Of a stretch of 62,872 nucleotides of DNA, positions 18,250 to 27,739 are shown in pieces (position 1 is the first letter of the stretch; every line of letters begins with the position of its first letter). The notes under the pieces were generated by a model that worked only from the letters and a program-made list of their open reading frames with translations, was not told the origin of the DNA and made no database searches. Source of the stretch: Fimenecus sp051881455 (lineage in GTDB: Bacteria > Bacillota > Clostridia > Oscillospirales > Acutalibacteraceae); the NCBI GenBank assembly GCA_051881455.1, contig JBJEPX010000017.1, positions 1 through 62,872 of the forward strand, given 5' to 3'. The position numbers and the translations under genes were made by a program.

Positions 18250-19863
18250 TTAATACATAGGAACGCCGTAACCATAAATATCAGCTGAGCCAATAAGGTA
18301 TTTATTTCTCCTAACCATATTGCCTGAGTTTCCCTCAATAGTGTAAATATATTCGCTGTCAACACTTTCTACAATACCTGTATGGTCACAAATGCCGTCA
18401 CGGACACCCGCACCATCTGCCCAATCAAAGAAGATAATATCACCTTGTCGGGGAATATAGAAATTGTCTTTCCACAGACTACGGCTTTTAAACCATTCAA
18501 TACCTACGGCACAGCTTGCATATTTGGGAATAATTCCTGTTTCAATATATCCGCATTGGTCGGCGCACCAAGAAACAAAGCATGCGCACCATTCTACACG
18601 GCTATCAAAGCCGTACCACGACCAATAGGGAGTACCGTCGAAATTTCCTATTTGCGTTCGAGCAACGTCAGAAATACTACTGCTGTTAAATGTTCCATAA
18701 ATAACAGCTGACCATAAATCTGCATTTTCGGGCGCAAGCAGAGCTGTCAGTGCATCATTTTGTTCCTTTGAAAAGCCATATTGTGATGCCATTTCAACTG
18801 CGGTTTTGTGAGTGGAGGTGATGTAGAGAAAACTCTGTTCCTCTTCCGTTTCTGTTTGGATAATATTGCCGTTGCCGTCATCTGTTTCGGTAATAACGGT
18901 GACAGTTTTCGTTTCTGTTTCGTAGGAAATAATGTTCATTTCCCAAAATATTGAGGATAATATATCTATTTTGTTTTCATCAAGAGTTGCAACCTCTTGG
19001 GGGTTAGTTTCATCATAATTAACTATGACAGCATAGACGGAAAGTACCTCATTCCAAACAGCCCTTGAACCTGCCATTTCCACATTGTCAACAGGATTAC
19101 TTGAAATAATATCGCTGATTTTAGTTGCATATTCGGTATCGATATTTTGTATAACCGTTGGCATTGTTAAATTGTTATCCTCGTTGTGTTGCGTAAGAAA
19201 TACAGCAAAGCAGGAACAGAGAACTATCGCTAAAATTATTATGAGAATTGCGAGTACAGCTACCCAACCACCCGCCACAATTGCCGCCACAAGTTCGTTA
19301 ATTATATCCACCGCAACCTTAACCGCTACTTTAACCACCTCAATTGTAGCCTTTGCAGTAACCTTTGTCCCTTCGTAAACAGCTTTAGCGACATTCTTTG
19401 CGGCTGTGTAGGAGGTTTTACTTACTTTAGAGGTGGTTTTAACTGCTGTATTTGCCGTTTTCACGGTATTTTTTGCTGTCTTAATAGAGCTTTGAATAGA
19501 TTTTAAGCTCTTCTTTACGGCATCTTTGGAGGTCTTTATGGTCTGTTTTGCAGTTTTAACGCTTGCTTTGGTTTTTTCTTTCGCTTGAATACTTCTGCCT
19601 ACGGCACGATATGACCGATATGGGGAGCGTATCAAAGCAGAAGATGATTTAACAACAGAATCTACTGCTTTCTTGCCCGCATACAGTTCACCGCTTTGCA
19701 AAAGATTTGCAGGAGCGTTGTCGGGAGCTACTTTGTCCGCATTATCTAAAGTAGATTTTTTAAATTCATCGCCGGTACGGACGGAACGGTCAAAGGTCTT
19801 GACCGTTCCGTTGAAAGTTTTAACAGTTCCCGATTTAACTATCCTTGTTTTAATATCGGGCAT
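18250..19863 (-). CDS. Conjugation-associated CHAP-domain cell-wall hydrolase
   Basis: 537-aa membrane-anchored peptidoglycan hydrolase of the transfer apparatus. The first 200 residues are basic and Ala/Lys/Thr-rich (many TVKTA/KTSK repeats), then one transmembrane helix (about residues 205-230) and an extracellular part ending in a CHAP domain: catalytic Cys in EWCACFVSWC, His in DHTGIV, polar residue in IEGNSG. Such proteins (compare CwlT/VirB1-like) open the wall for the secretion channel. I chose ATG 19863, six bases after GGGGTG; a GTG at 19872 overlaps the upstream stop. Last gene of the transfer operon. The repetitive basic N-terminus is probably cytoplasmic and may bind DNA or other T4SS parts. 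Confidence 0.8.
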   Translation of the reverse strand: MPDIKTRIVKSGTVKTFNGTVKTFDRSVRTGDEFKKSTLDNADKVAPDNAPANLLQSGELYAGKKAVDSVVKSSSALIRSPYRSYRAVGRSIQAKEKTKASVKTAKQTIKTSKDAVKKSLKSIQSSIKTAKNTVKTANTAVKTTSKVSKTSYTAAKNVAKAVYEGTKVTAKATIEVVKVAVKVAVDIINELVAAIVAGGWVAVLAILIIILAIVLCSCFAVFLTQHNEDNNLTMPTVIQNIDTEYATKISDIISSNPVDNVEMAGSRAVWNEVLSVYAVIVNYDETNPQEVATLDENKIDILSSIFWEMNIISYETETKTVTVITETDDGNGNIIQTETEEEQSFLYITSTHKTAVEMASQYGFSKEQNDALTALLAPENADLWSAVIYGTFNSSSISDVARTQIGNFDGTPYWSWYGFDSRVEWCACFVSWCADQCGYIETGIIPKYASCAVGIEWFKSRSLWKDNFYIPRQGDIIFFDWADGAGVRDGICDHTGIVESVDSEYIYTIEGNSGNMVRRNKYLIGSADIYGYGVPMY

Positions 19864-19868
19864 TAAAA

Positions 19869-22238
19869 TCACCCCACACTATTATAAATTGCTTCATTGG
19901 GCTTTGTGGTTAAGAGTTTGTAAATGAGCGTATCAGAGGGAATATCATTCTCAAACGGAATAATCTCACCACCGAATTTAATCAGCCCTGAACCCTCTTT
20001 TGCATATGTTATATATTCCTGCAAATTTTCTGAAATTCCCAAAAGTTCAGAGAGCTGTACGCAGTCCATGGGCGACTGTGTGAGCATAATAATAAGCTCA
20101 CTTGTGTTAAGAATCGCCCTGCCGTTAGGGGAACGGAGTAAATCTTCAACGTTTTGCGTAATACCCATATAGTCGCAACCGTATTTTCTTCCCCGTTTCC
20201 ACGATTTATAAAAGAACTCTGATGTAAATTCTTTTTGTAACATCATATAGAACTCGTCATTGATAATACTTGTTAAAATACCCTTGCTACGACTGTTAAT
20301 CATACGGTTTTGAATATGGTCAAATAAAACAATCATAGCGACGTTTTTCAAGTTTTCGTCCAAATCGTTAATATCAAAGCAAATAACACGATTTTTAATA
20401 TCAACATTGGTTCTTTGAGAGAATATAGACAAAGTGCCTGTGGCGTACAACTCAATGCCTAAAGCAAGTTGCTGAGCTTCGTCCTCGGGCTGTTCCTTCA
20501 AGCTCGTATAGAAATCCTTTAATGTAGGTGCGTCTCCTATACAACCGCCTTTGACATAATCTCTTAATGTTAATTCTGTGCAACGGTCAATAAGGGACTT
20601 TTCTTTCGGGCCGAGTACTTGCGGATAAAGAATCTGTTCGCAGAGAGAAAGCATAAACTCAGCTTTAGCCGTAATAGGATTGTCTGATTGCTCATACCCT
20701 GTGGAAATATCAAGAGGATTAATATGAGTACCGCTGTTACGGGAAAGGATGATAACTTCACCGCCGAGAGCATTTACAAGGGGAGCATATTCACGCTCAG
20801 GGTCAATGATGATTATTTCGTGGTTATCTTCCCTTGAGGATAAAACTTTACTCAGTGATATCCATTTTCCTGTAAAGGATTTACCTCCGCCGGGCATACC
20901 CAACAAAATACTGTTCTGTGACTTATGCTGTTGAGGATTTAATATTATGAGGTTCTTTGATAACTGATTTTGACCGAAACAAAAACCGCCCGCTTCTTGA
21001 ATTTCACTTGATTTAAAGGGCATAAATCCTGCTACACCCTCTGTTGTGAGAGTCATAATATCCTCAATACGGCGAACACCGAGAGGGAGTGCCGTGTTTA
21101 AGCCGTCAAGCTGTTGCCAACGAAGTATATCCATTTTGCACTGCGCCGTTCGGGCTGATACCATAAGACTTTCCGTGTATTCTTCAAGTTCTTCTTTACT
21201 ATCGGCAAAATGAACCATAGTAACCACTGCATACATTAAATGCTGGTCACGCTCTGTAAGGTCTGTGAGATACTCTTGAGCTTGCTCTCGCTGTTGCTTC
21301 ATATCATAGGTCGGTTCTGCCGCAAAGTTTTTATTGTTATATTGCTTTTGATAGTATTTAGCTATGTTCTGCTCAACATTTGCGGCACGGTTTTCAGCTT
21401 CTCTCACAGCTTCGTCTGTCGGAACAGGAATAATATCCATAGACCAAATCAGAGGACTGTTTAGGTCACAGAGGTCATTGACTATTGAGTCTTTTAAATA
21501 TGTGGGATAACTGTGGAGTACCAACGCTCTGCCGTAAACAGAGCCGAGTTTAAAGTAATCTGATTCAAACTCCATACTTTCAGGAGCTATGTAGTTCTTC
21601 GCCGATGAGCCGTGCTTGAGTGTTTGCGTTAAATCAAACGGAGGTTCGTTATCCTTGTCGCTTCGATATATTGTTCTCAGCAATTCAAGGCGTTCCTTAC
21701 CGTTAAGCGGATGACAGGAACTGCCCAATTTTAAAAGCAAGGATTTTAAATTTGATGATGTGCGAAGGAAAAACGCTTTAGCAGCTTCGTAATCTTTTTT
21801 ATTAACGGAAATGGTGATATATACCTCTTGTATCATACCGTTTCCTTGGCTTGCCTTTTGCATAAGAATTTTGTTGTAATCCTTTTGCAGTTCGGCATAC
21901 TGTGGATTTGTGCTGTGCGCCAAAAATCGGTCAAAATTTTCCGAATTGATTTTGTGCTTGATAACGCTTAATTTGGCAGTTGACCCCGGGTCTATGGAAT
22001 TTAGCACTGCCGACCAAGCGAAAAAGACTTGCTTTTGCATTTCTTCAGATAAATTGAGATATGCAATATCCCTTATTTGAAATGTAGCGGAAAATTTATT
22101 ATTGTATTTTTTCCCTTTCTGAACAAGGAAAATGCCGTCCTCATAAAATATATCAAGCGGAATAGACGCTTGCACCGATTTAATTGCCTTAAGAGCCTGT
22201 TTATCATTTGCTCTTACATTTTTTATTGTTTTAGTCAA
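19869..22238 (-). CDS. VirB4/TraE-type conjugation ATPase
   Basis: Hexameric ATPase that powers type IV secretion (789 aa). Walker A is GMPGGGKSF (about residues 443-451), an IIIIDPEREYAPLV strand follows, and the Walker B-type strand is IINDEFYMML (about 656-665). The typical AINT QNVEDLL-like segment and a C-terminal helix after it complete the family pattern. It starts with TTG nine bases after AGGAGG and overlaps the PrgI-like gene by 8 bases, so translation is coupled. Central part of the transfer operon. Confidence 0.9.
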   Translation of the reverse strand: MTKTIKNVRANDKQALKAIKSVQASIPLDIFYEDGIFLVQKGKKYNNKFSATFQIRDIAYLNLSEEMQKQVFFAWSAVLNSIDPGSTAKLSVIKHKINSENFDRFLAHSTNPQYAELQKDYNKILMQKASQGNGMIQEVYITISVNKKDYEAAKAFFLRTSSNLKSLLLKLGSSCHPLNGKERLELLRTIYRSDKDNEPPFDLTQTLKHGSSAKNYIAPESMEFESDYFKLGSVYGRALVLHSYPTYLKDSIVNDLCDLNSPLIWSMDIIPVPTDEAVREAENRAANVEQNIAKYYQKQYNNKNFAAEPTYDMKQQREQAQEYLTDLTERDQHLMYAVVTMVHFADSKEELEEYTESLMVSARTAQCKMDILRWQQLDGLNTALPLGVRRIEDIMTLTTEGVAGFMPFKSSEIQEAGGFCFGQNQLSKNLIILNPQQHKSQNSILLGMPGGGKSFTGKWISLSKVLSSREDNHEIIIIDPEREYAPLVNALGGEVIILSRNSGTHINPLDISTGYEQSDNPITAKAEFMLSLCEQILYPQVLGPKEKSLIDRCTELTLRDYVKGGCIGDAPTLKDFYTSLKEQPEDEAQQLALGIELYATGTLSIFSQRTNVDIKNRVICFDINDLDENLKNVAMIVLFDHIQNRMINSRSKGILTSIINDEFYMMLQKEFTSEFFYKSWKRGRKYGCDYMGITQNVEDLLRSPNGRAILNTSELIIMLTQSPMDCVQLSELLGISENLQEYITYAKEGSGLIKFGGEIIPFENDIPSDTLIYKLLTTKPNEAIYNSVG

Positions 22239-22599
22239 GGCGTTGTGCCTCCTTTCTCTCTGCTTCTTCTATTTTTCCTTTATCACGGTTATATAAATCA
22301 TTTTCAAGCTTTGATATTAGCGTTTTGGGACACAAGAAAAAATAGCGTAGCCATACGCATACAAGTTGTTCAAATGTTAAGCCGTGGTAGCTTACAAAGC
22401 CCAAGGCACCGAGTGGGAGCACCACCGCCATTGCGAGCCAACCGCAAAGCTCTGTGTTTAAATCGTTTTTAGATGAAATAAAATAGGTCAGGGTGCCGAG
22501 GGCTATGCCAAGTCCGCCGAACACAGCTTGACGAAAGGTAAGTCCGAAAGCAACCCTTGACTCCATTTTCTGTAAATCTTTATTTAAGCGAATTTCCAT
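22231..22599 (-). CDS. PrgI-family membrane protein (VirB3-like)
   Basis: 122-aa protein with the order RLNKDLQKMES, two adjacent transmembrane helices (about residues 24-65), then a hydrophilic tail. Size, topology and position immediately before VirB4 match the PrgI family of Gram-positive conjugation systems, which fills the VirB3 role next to the ATPase. Membrane-located. Overlaps VirB4 by 8 bases. Confidence 0.8.
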   Translation of the reverse strand: MEIRLNKDLQKMESRVAFGLTFRQAVFGGLGIALGTLTYFISSKNDLNTELCGWLAMAVVLPLGALGFVSYHGLTFEQLVCVWLRYFFLCPKTLISKLENDLYNRDKGKIEEAERKEAQRLD

Positions 22600-22611
22600 A
22601 AATCTATCTCC

Positions 22612-23445
22612 TTATAAACTAAAGAATTCTTTTACAAGCCTATCAGAGCCTTTAATCATAATTACAAGTATCAGCATCTGCATTGAAACCTCAAGCACAT
22701 AATTAAACACCATAGCTCCTGCCGTAGTAGCGGAAGAAGCAGGCGGACTTGTAGCAAACGCCGAAAAAATAAGGCAGGAAATGACAATTAAAACGCCACG
22801 CAAACACTCGCCGATATATGATTTCATAAAATTATTTCCGATATATTCCGTTTTTTCCGATGCCAATCCTGCAAGTGGAATAGGTGAAATGGCGGCTAAC
22901 AGGAAAATTTTAAAAAATCTGCCGTAAACTAATACAATGATAATTAATGACAATGCTCCAATTAAAAATTGCCCCATCAGAGCACTCGCCCATGCGCCTA
23001 TTGATGCCCACCAATCAGCCTCTTCGAGGGCTGTTTTAATTTCGGCAGGAATTTCAAAGTTAATAGCCGTAGTTGTAGTTTGAATTTTCATCATAATGCC
23101 TTGAATAAGTTGTAAAATATACAGCAATATGTTCATTGCATTAACAACAAAAAATGATGCAAGAAAAGGGCGTACAAAAGAAAGGGCTATGGTTTTAGGA
23201 TTTCTAAAAATATCTCGGTAATCAATACCTGCCATAAACAAGCCGTAAAAGAAGAAAATAATAACAAGGGATACGCCAATTCCTTGGAGGATAGTGAGGA
23301 TATTCCCCACTATCTCCCAAATAGCACCGCCTTGAAATTCCTCAGGAGAGGTTGTTAATATTGTGAAAATTTCATTATATTTACTAACCCAAAATTCAAG
23401 GGCTGATTTTAAATGCTCATATGCTTGATTAGCCATTCCCGACAT
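22612..23445 (-). CDS. VirB6/TrbL-like channel protein
   Basis: 277-aa polytopic membrane protein with about six hydrophobic segments and short loops, including LLAAISPIPLAGLASE, a loop conserved in clostridial TrbL/VirB6-type transfer proteins. It forms the inner-membrane part of the DNA channel. GGAGGTG ribosome binding site before ATG. Position between the pilin-like and PrgI genes is the standard order. No enzymatic residues are expected. Confidence 0.8.
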   Translation of the reverse strand: MSGMANQAYEHLKSALEFWVSKYNEIFTILTTSPEEFQGGAIWEIVGNILTILQGIGVSLVIIFFFYGLFMAGIDYRDIFRNPKTIALSFVRPFLASFFVVNAMNILLYILQLIQGIMMKIQTTTTAINFEIPAEIKTALEEADWWASIGAWASALMGQFLIGALSLIIIVLVYGRFFKIFLLAAISPIPLAGLASEKTEYIGNNFMKSYIGECLRGVLIVISCLIFSAFATSPPASSATTAGAMVFNYVLEVSMQMLILVIMIKGSDRLVKEFFSL

Positions 23446-23479
23446 ATCGCATCACCTCCGTAATTGATTTTGGAGTGCA

Positions 23480-23818
23480 TTAGTATGTAACTCCTGCATA
23501 GGCTAAAATCTCTTTTGCAAAAACAATAAGTAAGCCTGATGCCACTAAGGTAATACCTCTCAACCGTCCTGCGCCGTCGTGAGCTTGCCAAGCAACGGCA
23601 AATTCAACAATTCCCCATACGGTAAACACAACGCCTACTAATCGGACTATTAAGAAAACGAGGTCAACAATTTTAGTAAACGAGTCGATAACCTCATCGC
23701 CGTCCTCGGCAAATACAGGAAGAATGCAAGTCGATAAAATAAAAAGAGCAGTCAGTAAAACTGAAACTACTCTACGCACCTTGTTGATTCTTGTTTGATT
23801 AAGTTTTAAGTTTTTCAT
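23480..23818 (-). CDS. VirB2/TrbC-like pilin (Maff2 family)
   Basis: 112-aa protein: cleavable signal-like N-terminus ending in VFAEDGDE, followed by two hydrophobic helices with a short polar loop (WQAHDGAGRLRG). This is the layout of TrbC/VirB2 pilin-like subunits; in clostridial elements it is usually called Maff2. It probably lines the channel rather than making a long pilus. Lies directly after the coupling protein in the operon. Confidence 0.78.
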   Translation of the reverse strand: MKNLKLNQTRINKVRRVVSVLLTALFILSTCILPVFAEDGDEVIDSFTKIVDLVFLIVRLVGVVFTVWGIVEFAVAWQAHDGAGRLRGITLVASGLLIVFAKEILAYAGVTY

Positions 23819-23835
23819 AATAAAAATCCTTTCAA

Positions 23836-25764
23836 TTAAAAGTTATTTAGATATTCTTCAAACTCGTCAGAGTCGAATGTGTACTCATCAACAATCTCGG
23901 CTATATCAACATTCCAAATATTAGAAGCCGTACCGTTAATGTTAATTTCAACCGTTGGCTGAACTTTCATTTTGCCAACGGCAGTTGCTGTAAAGATGTT
24001 CTCTGCGGAAGGAACTTCATTGGGAGCAGTAACCGTCTGCTTTGCCTTAATGCGGTCTGCACGAAGAGGGATATCATATTTCATAGATTTATTCCCTCTA
24101 ATAGCCGTGTCTTTTGCTTTTTTGTACTTGAATACATTGATTTTCTTATCAGCTAAAGGCGGACTGCCTTTAATGAATAATAACGCTGTTTCATAATCTA
24201 ACTGACGGACTTCATCAGAAGCGAGAAGCTCACGCCCGGTAAACTGATAGTTTTTAGAAGAGTCACCGTGCATACCGTATCTTCGACCGAAGTGTAGAGT
24301 GTCAATTGTTTCTTTACCAAGTTCTTCAGATATGTATTTGTTATTGGATTGACCGTTAGAACCAAGATAAAAGAATGCATCGCATTGACCGATATAATTT
24401 TCCCATCCCTCTTTGTACTTTTCTTTCAATTGTGCAAGAGTTTGAAGAATTATGGAGCACCCTATATTTCGACCTCGACAAGTACCTAATATATGTACAA
24501 AGTCATCAGGAACGTGCACATTTGCGAATTCATCCATTATGAAGTGAACAAACCTAGGCAGACGTCCTTCATATTTGTCATCTGCAATATCATAGAGAAC
24601 TTGAAATATCTGAATGTAAAGTATCGCAATAATGAAGTTATAGCTTGTATCATTATCAGGAATAACACAGTAAAGCGCCATTTTCTCTGACGCCAACTTT
24701 TCAAGCTCAAGCTCATCACCCGACATCATATCCGCAACCGACGCAATCTCAAATTTTTGCAGACGTGCTAATAAAGTAATCTGAACAGACTGAAGTGTTT
24801 TTCCCGCTCCGCTTGTAGCATTCTTATAATATCGCACACAAATGTGGTCGGGGTAATATTGCTCTATTCCTTCAAAAAGCAAATCTAAAGGAGATTTAGC
24901 AGTGTCATCTTCGCTGTTTTCAATACGTCCTGCACGAATTAGGTTCATAAGGTATGGAAAGTTTTTTTCCTCGGGCGAACCGAAATAGTAGAGAAGGTAC
25001 ATTAAAGCCGATAGCAGCATCTTTCCTGCTTCGTCCCAAAAAGGGTCCAAAGTTTGAGAGTTTGGTGCCGTTGTAGCTTTGTAAATTGCTGTGACAATTT
25101 TTTGAATATCGTCCTCTGCTTGATTAGGATTGATATATGTAAAAGGATTGTATCTCCACGAGCATTTGGGATGTTTTAAATTCAACACCTTAACCGTGTA
25201 TCCGTGTTTCTGCATATATTTTGCCGTGTTTCTGCAAACCTCACCCTTTGGGTCAAGAACAATATAGTTTGCACTTGCTTCAAGCAAGTTCGGATATACA
25301 AAGCCTGTGGTTTTTCTCGAACCCGGACCGCCGATAATAATGGTGTTATAGTTTCGGTTATGTTTATACACATCCTCTTGGGCAACACTCAATGCAAAAT
25401 TTTTCGTGTATACAATGCGCTCGGGAGATTTAGAGTTGAACTCTTTACGCATAGCCCTAATATCCGCATAATCAGCCGAACCGTTTTCAACACCGCTTCG
25501 GTGCGTGCGCCGTTTCATTGAAAAAAGAATTAAGCCTGCAAGGGTATAAATCGCAAGGCACACAAGTATTGTGGGAAGTGTGTATTCAGCCCATATTAAA
25601 TTGGCAGGAGTAAAAGAGATATTTTTAAAATTTGCAATAAGCTCTGGCAACCCATCTTGCGCATACGGTGCTATCGCAATTGCAAAATAGATAACAAAAA
25701 CCGCCATAATTGCATACGCAATATACAGCGGTCTGTTTCGTGCCTTTTTACTTAATAAGGTCAT
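23836..25764 (-). CDS. VirD4/TraG-type coupling protein
   Basis: 642-aa ATPase that hands the relaxase-DNA complex to the secretion channel. Two N-terminal transmembrane helices, then Walker A GGPGSRKTTG (about residue 141), LDPKGEV, Walker B FIMDEFANVH (about 404) and GCSIILQTLAQL. This is the full TraG/TraD pattern. I prefer the second ATG (25764), eight bases after AAGGAG, over the one at 25770 which is too close to it. The usual GKST/GSGKT in Walker A is GSRKT, as in many Firmicutes members. Confidence 0.9.
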   Translation of the reverse strand: MTLLSKKARNRPLYIAYAIMAVFVIYFAIAIAPYAQDGLPELIANFKNISFTPANLIWAEYTLPTILVCLAIYTLAGLILFSMKRRTHRSGVENGSADYADIRAMRKEFNSKSPERIVYTKNFALSVAQEDVYKHNRNYNTIIIGGPGSRKTTGFVYPNLLEASANYIVLDPKGEVCRNTAKYMQKHGYTVKVLNLKHPKCSWRYNPFTYINPNQAEDDIQKIVTAIYKATTAPNSQTLDPFWDEAGKMLLSALMYLLYYFGSPEEKNFPYLMNLIRAGRIENSEDDTAKSPLDLLFEGIEQYYPDHICVRYYKNATSGAGKTLQSVQITLLARLQKFEIASVADMMSGDELELEKLASEKMALYCVIPDNDTSYNFIIAILYIQIFQVLYDIADDKYEGRLPRFVHFIMDEFANVHVPDDFVHILGTCRGRNIGCSIILQTLAQLKEKYKEGWENYIGQCDAFFYLGSNGQSNNKYISEELGKETIDTLHFGRRYGMHGDSSKNYQFTGRELLASDEVRQLDYETALLFIKGSPPLADKKINVFKYKKAKDTAIRGNKSMKYDIPLRADRIKAKQTVTAPNEVPSAENIFTATAVGKMKVQPTVEININGTASNIWNVDIAEIVDEYTFDSDEFEEYLNNF

Positions 25765-25776
25765 AGACATCTCTCC

Positions 25777-26718
25777 TTATACACAAATCGGCGGTTTCAT
25801 TTGGCTTTTATTGTGTTCATTAAGCTTATTATTGAGCCTAAATGCCATATCGTGTGATATTTCCAAGCAATCGTTCAGAACGGCACGGAAAACTGCCACA
25901 TCAGGATAGCGCTCGGGGGCTTTTGATAAATCAAAACTGAAATTTGAAACATCAACCCCTGAATAACGGCAGAGAAGGTACGAAATAACTCCTGCTTCAA
26001 AGGTGTGATTTTTGCGGTTAAATGTTGAACCTAAACGCTGATGAAATAACCCCATAGCAATTTCATAGGCTACTCGTGAGAACCAATTTTCACGGGAAAG
26101 GCTACGAATGATGATTGTTTTTGTTTCGGGGATGTACTTAACGCCCGTTTCTTCTGATATGTTTTCATCTTCGTGTATGAGTTTTTTCACATCCCACACA
26201 AGACAACGAACCTTTGAACTGTTGCAAAGGGCAAGGTTTTTGGTATTTTCAATGTCGTTGGTGCCTAAAAATACTTTAACAGGACGAGCCGCCTTCATCA
26301 CATTTCGTGCATATTCGGGATTATTGGTCTGAGATGCGTCAAATCCTTTAACAATCTTGAATTTCATCCGTAATTCACCTGTTTCATCATCTGTATAATA
26401 GCCGTCCTGGACGAATTGATAAATACCCCTTGGATAATAACCGTTAGCATCTTTAGGAACGGTAATGTTGCGTTTCCCCCATTCGCTAATAGTGTTGATG
26501 GCGGTTAAGTTGGGGTCGGCATCAGGAATTTGAGCTTGCAGTAGCAAAGTATTACTGACCGTTGTTGCCGAATGTGCGGCAAGCAAATCAAGAAAATGTG
26601 CAAACAGTTTTTCGCTTTTCATAATTTTCTGCGTTTGTTCATCAAGCATTGCATAAGCTTCTTTTGTCTGCTTTTGCATTTTCTCTTTGTATTGCTGTGT
26701 AGATAATTGGTCTGCCAT
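25777..26718 (-). CDS. ArdC/LtrC-like protein with degenerate metallopeptidase domain
   Basis: 313-aa cytoplasmic protein. The first half (HSATTVSNTLLLQAQIP, AISEWGKRNITVPKDANGY-like) resembles the ArdC-type N-terminal ssDNA-binding domain with NALLI.AQ pattern. The second half should hold a zinc-peptidase helix; where HELAHxxxH would be expected there is RVAYEIAMGLFHQRLG, so metal ligands appear lost. LtrC/ArdC proteins accompany conjugation and protect incoming DNA or assist the relaxosome. Shares one base with the next gene upstream (TAATG). The family call is moderate. Confidence 0.6.
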   Translation of the reverse strand: MADQLSTQQYKEKMQKQTKEAYAMLDEQTQKIMKSEKLFAHFLDLLAAHSATTVSNTLLLQAQIPDADPNLTAINTISEWGKRNITVPKDANGYYPRGIYQFVQDGYYTDDETGELRMKFKIVKGFDASQTNNPEYARNVMKAARPVKVFLGTNDIENTKNLALCNSSKVRCLVWDVKKLIHEDENISEETGVKYIPETKTIIIRSLSRENWFSRVAYEIAMGLFHQRLGSTFNRKNHTFEAGVISYLLCRYSGVDVSNFSFDLSKAPERYPDVAVFRAVLNDCLEISHDMAFRLNNKLNEHNKSQMKPPICV

Positions 26719-27734
26719 TATTTAACACCTCCCATTTTTGGAGTAGAAACCGTTGAAGCAGTTTTTATTGGCTTTTGAGGAGCACAGGCATTGTTCCACT
26801 TGCCTGATACACTAATTTCATTGCCTGTCATTTTTCGCTTTAAATTGCCGTTTTTATCCACAATATCATAGGACTTATTAGGCTTAAGGTCTGCGGTTAT
26901 CGCTTGACCGCCGTTAGCGTTAGTTGAAACTATATCCTCGCGGGGGACTACAAGCCTTTCGGATTTTTTTGTGCCCGGAATGGTTAAAACTACGCTGTCC
27001 TTGTTTTCAGATACAAATAAGGAATCCTTGTCGGCAGAAATAGGGATTAAATCACCGTTGCGCCGTGCGGCCACAGTTTTAGCATCATCAAGATTGCTGT
27101 CGATATTTTTATTTGGATTAAAAATCATATCGTATGGACTGTTGGACTGAGAGCCTTTTGAGTTCTGCTCCGATTGAGCCAAAGGGTCGCTCGGAGCAAG
27201 CGTGGGGTTTTCGGTGTTGTTAACCGTAATACCGTTCTCTGATATGTTAACTTCCACCCCCTGTGTACCGCTGTTATTAAGCGCCTGTTCGTATTCCTCG
27301 GCGGATAGTTCCTCGACGCTCAAATCATAAGGTTCAACGGATGCAATTCCTTGGTTCTCACAACAACGAATAAAGCGTTCCGCATCTTCTTTACGCACGG
27401 AAATTTCAATTATACCGTTCTCTTTCATATCCTTAGTGGATTTATATTGCATATACGGAATATGCAGTCTTTTCAGCTCGGGCTTAATCTTGTCAAAATC
27501 TGCTTTTGATAGAGGAAATATTGACGAAGCTACAAAACTGTCAATGAATTTTCTGCTGTTTATTCTTCCTCCAAGCTTTTTATGACCGATAGAGCTTTCA
27601 ATGGTCCATTTTCCTAAAGCACAAATCAATGAAAGACCTTTGGTAACCATTGCTCCACCGAGCTTTAAAAAATATTCTGTTCCTTCAAAAAAGACTCTTA
27701 CTACAATATCTGTTGCTTCTGCTTCTGCTGGCAT
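26718..27734 (-). CDS. PcfB-family (DUF3801) relaxosome accessory protein
   Basis: 338-aa protein whose first 160 residues match PcfB/DUF3801: a helical start (VVRVFFEGTEYFLKLG), a KLGG.INSRKF motif, and an alpha/beta part (YMQYKSTKDMKENGIIEISVRKEDAERF). The remainder is low-complexity and Ser/Asn-rich. PcfB of pCF10 links relaxase and coupling protein. The start is ATG 27734 nine bases after AAAGGA; a TTG at 27743 overlaps the relaxase stop. Lies between relaxase and the ArdC-like gene. Confidence 0.75.
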   Translation of the reverse strand: MPAEAEATDIVVRVFFEGTEYFLKLGGAMVTKGLSLICALGKWTIESSIGHKKLGGRINSRKFIDSFVASSIFPLSKADFDKIKPELKRLHIPYMQYKSTKDMKENGIIEISVRKEDAERFIRCCENQGIASVEPYDLSVEELSAEEYEQALNNSGTQGVEVNISENGITVNNTENPTLAPSDPLAQSEQNSKGSQSNSPYDMIFNPNKNIDSNLDDAKTVAARRNGDLIPISADKDSLFVSENKDSVVLTIPGTKKSERLVVPREDIVSTNANGGQAITADLKPNKSYDIVDKNGNLKRKMTGNEISVSGKWNNACAPQKPIKTASTVSTPKMGGVK

Positions 27735-27739
27735 TAAAA

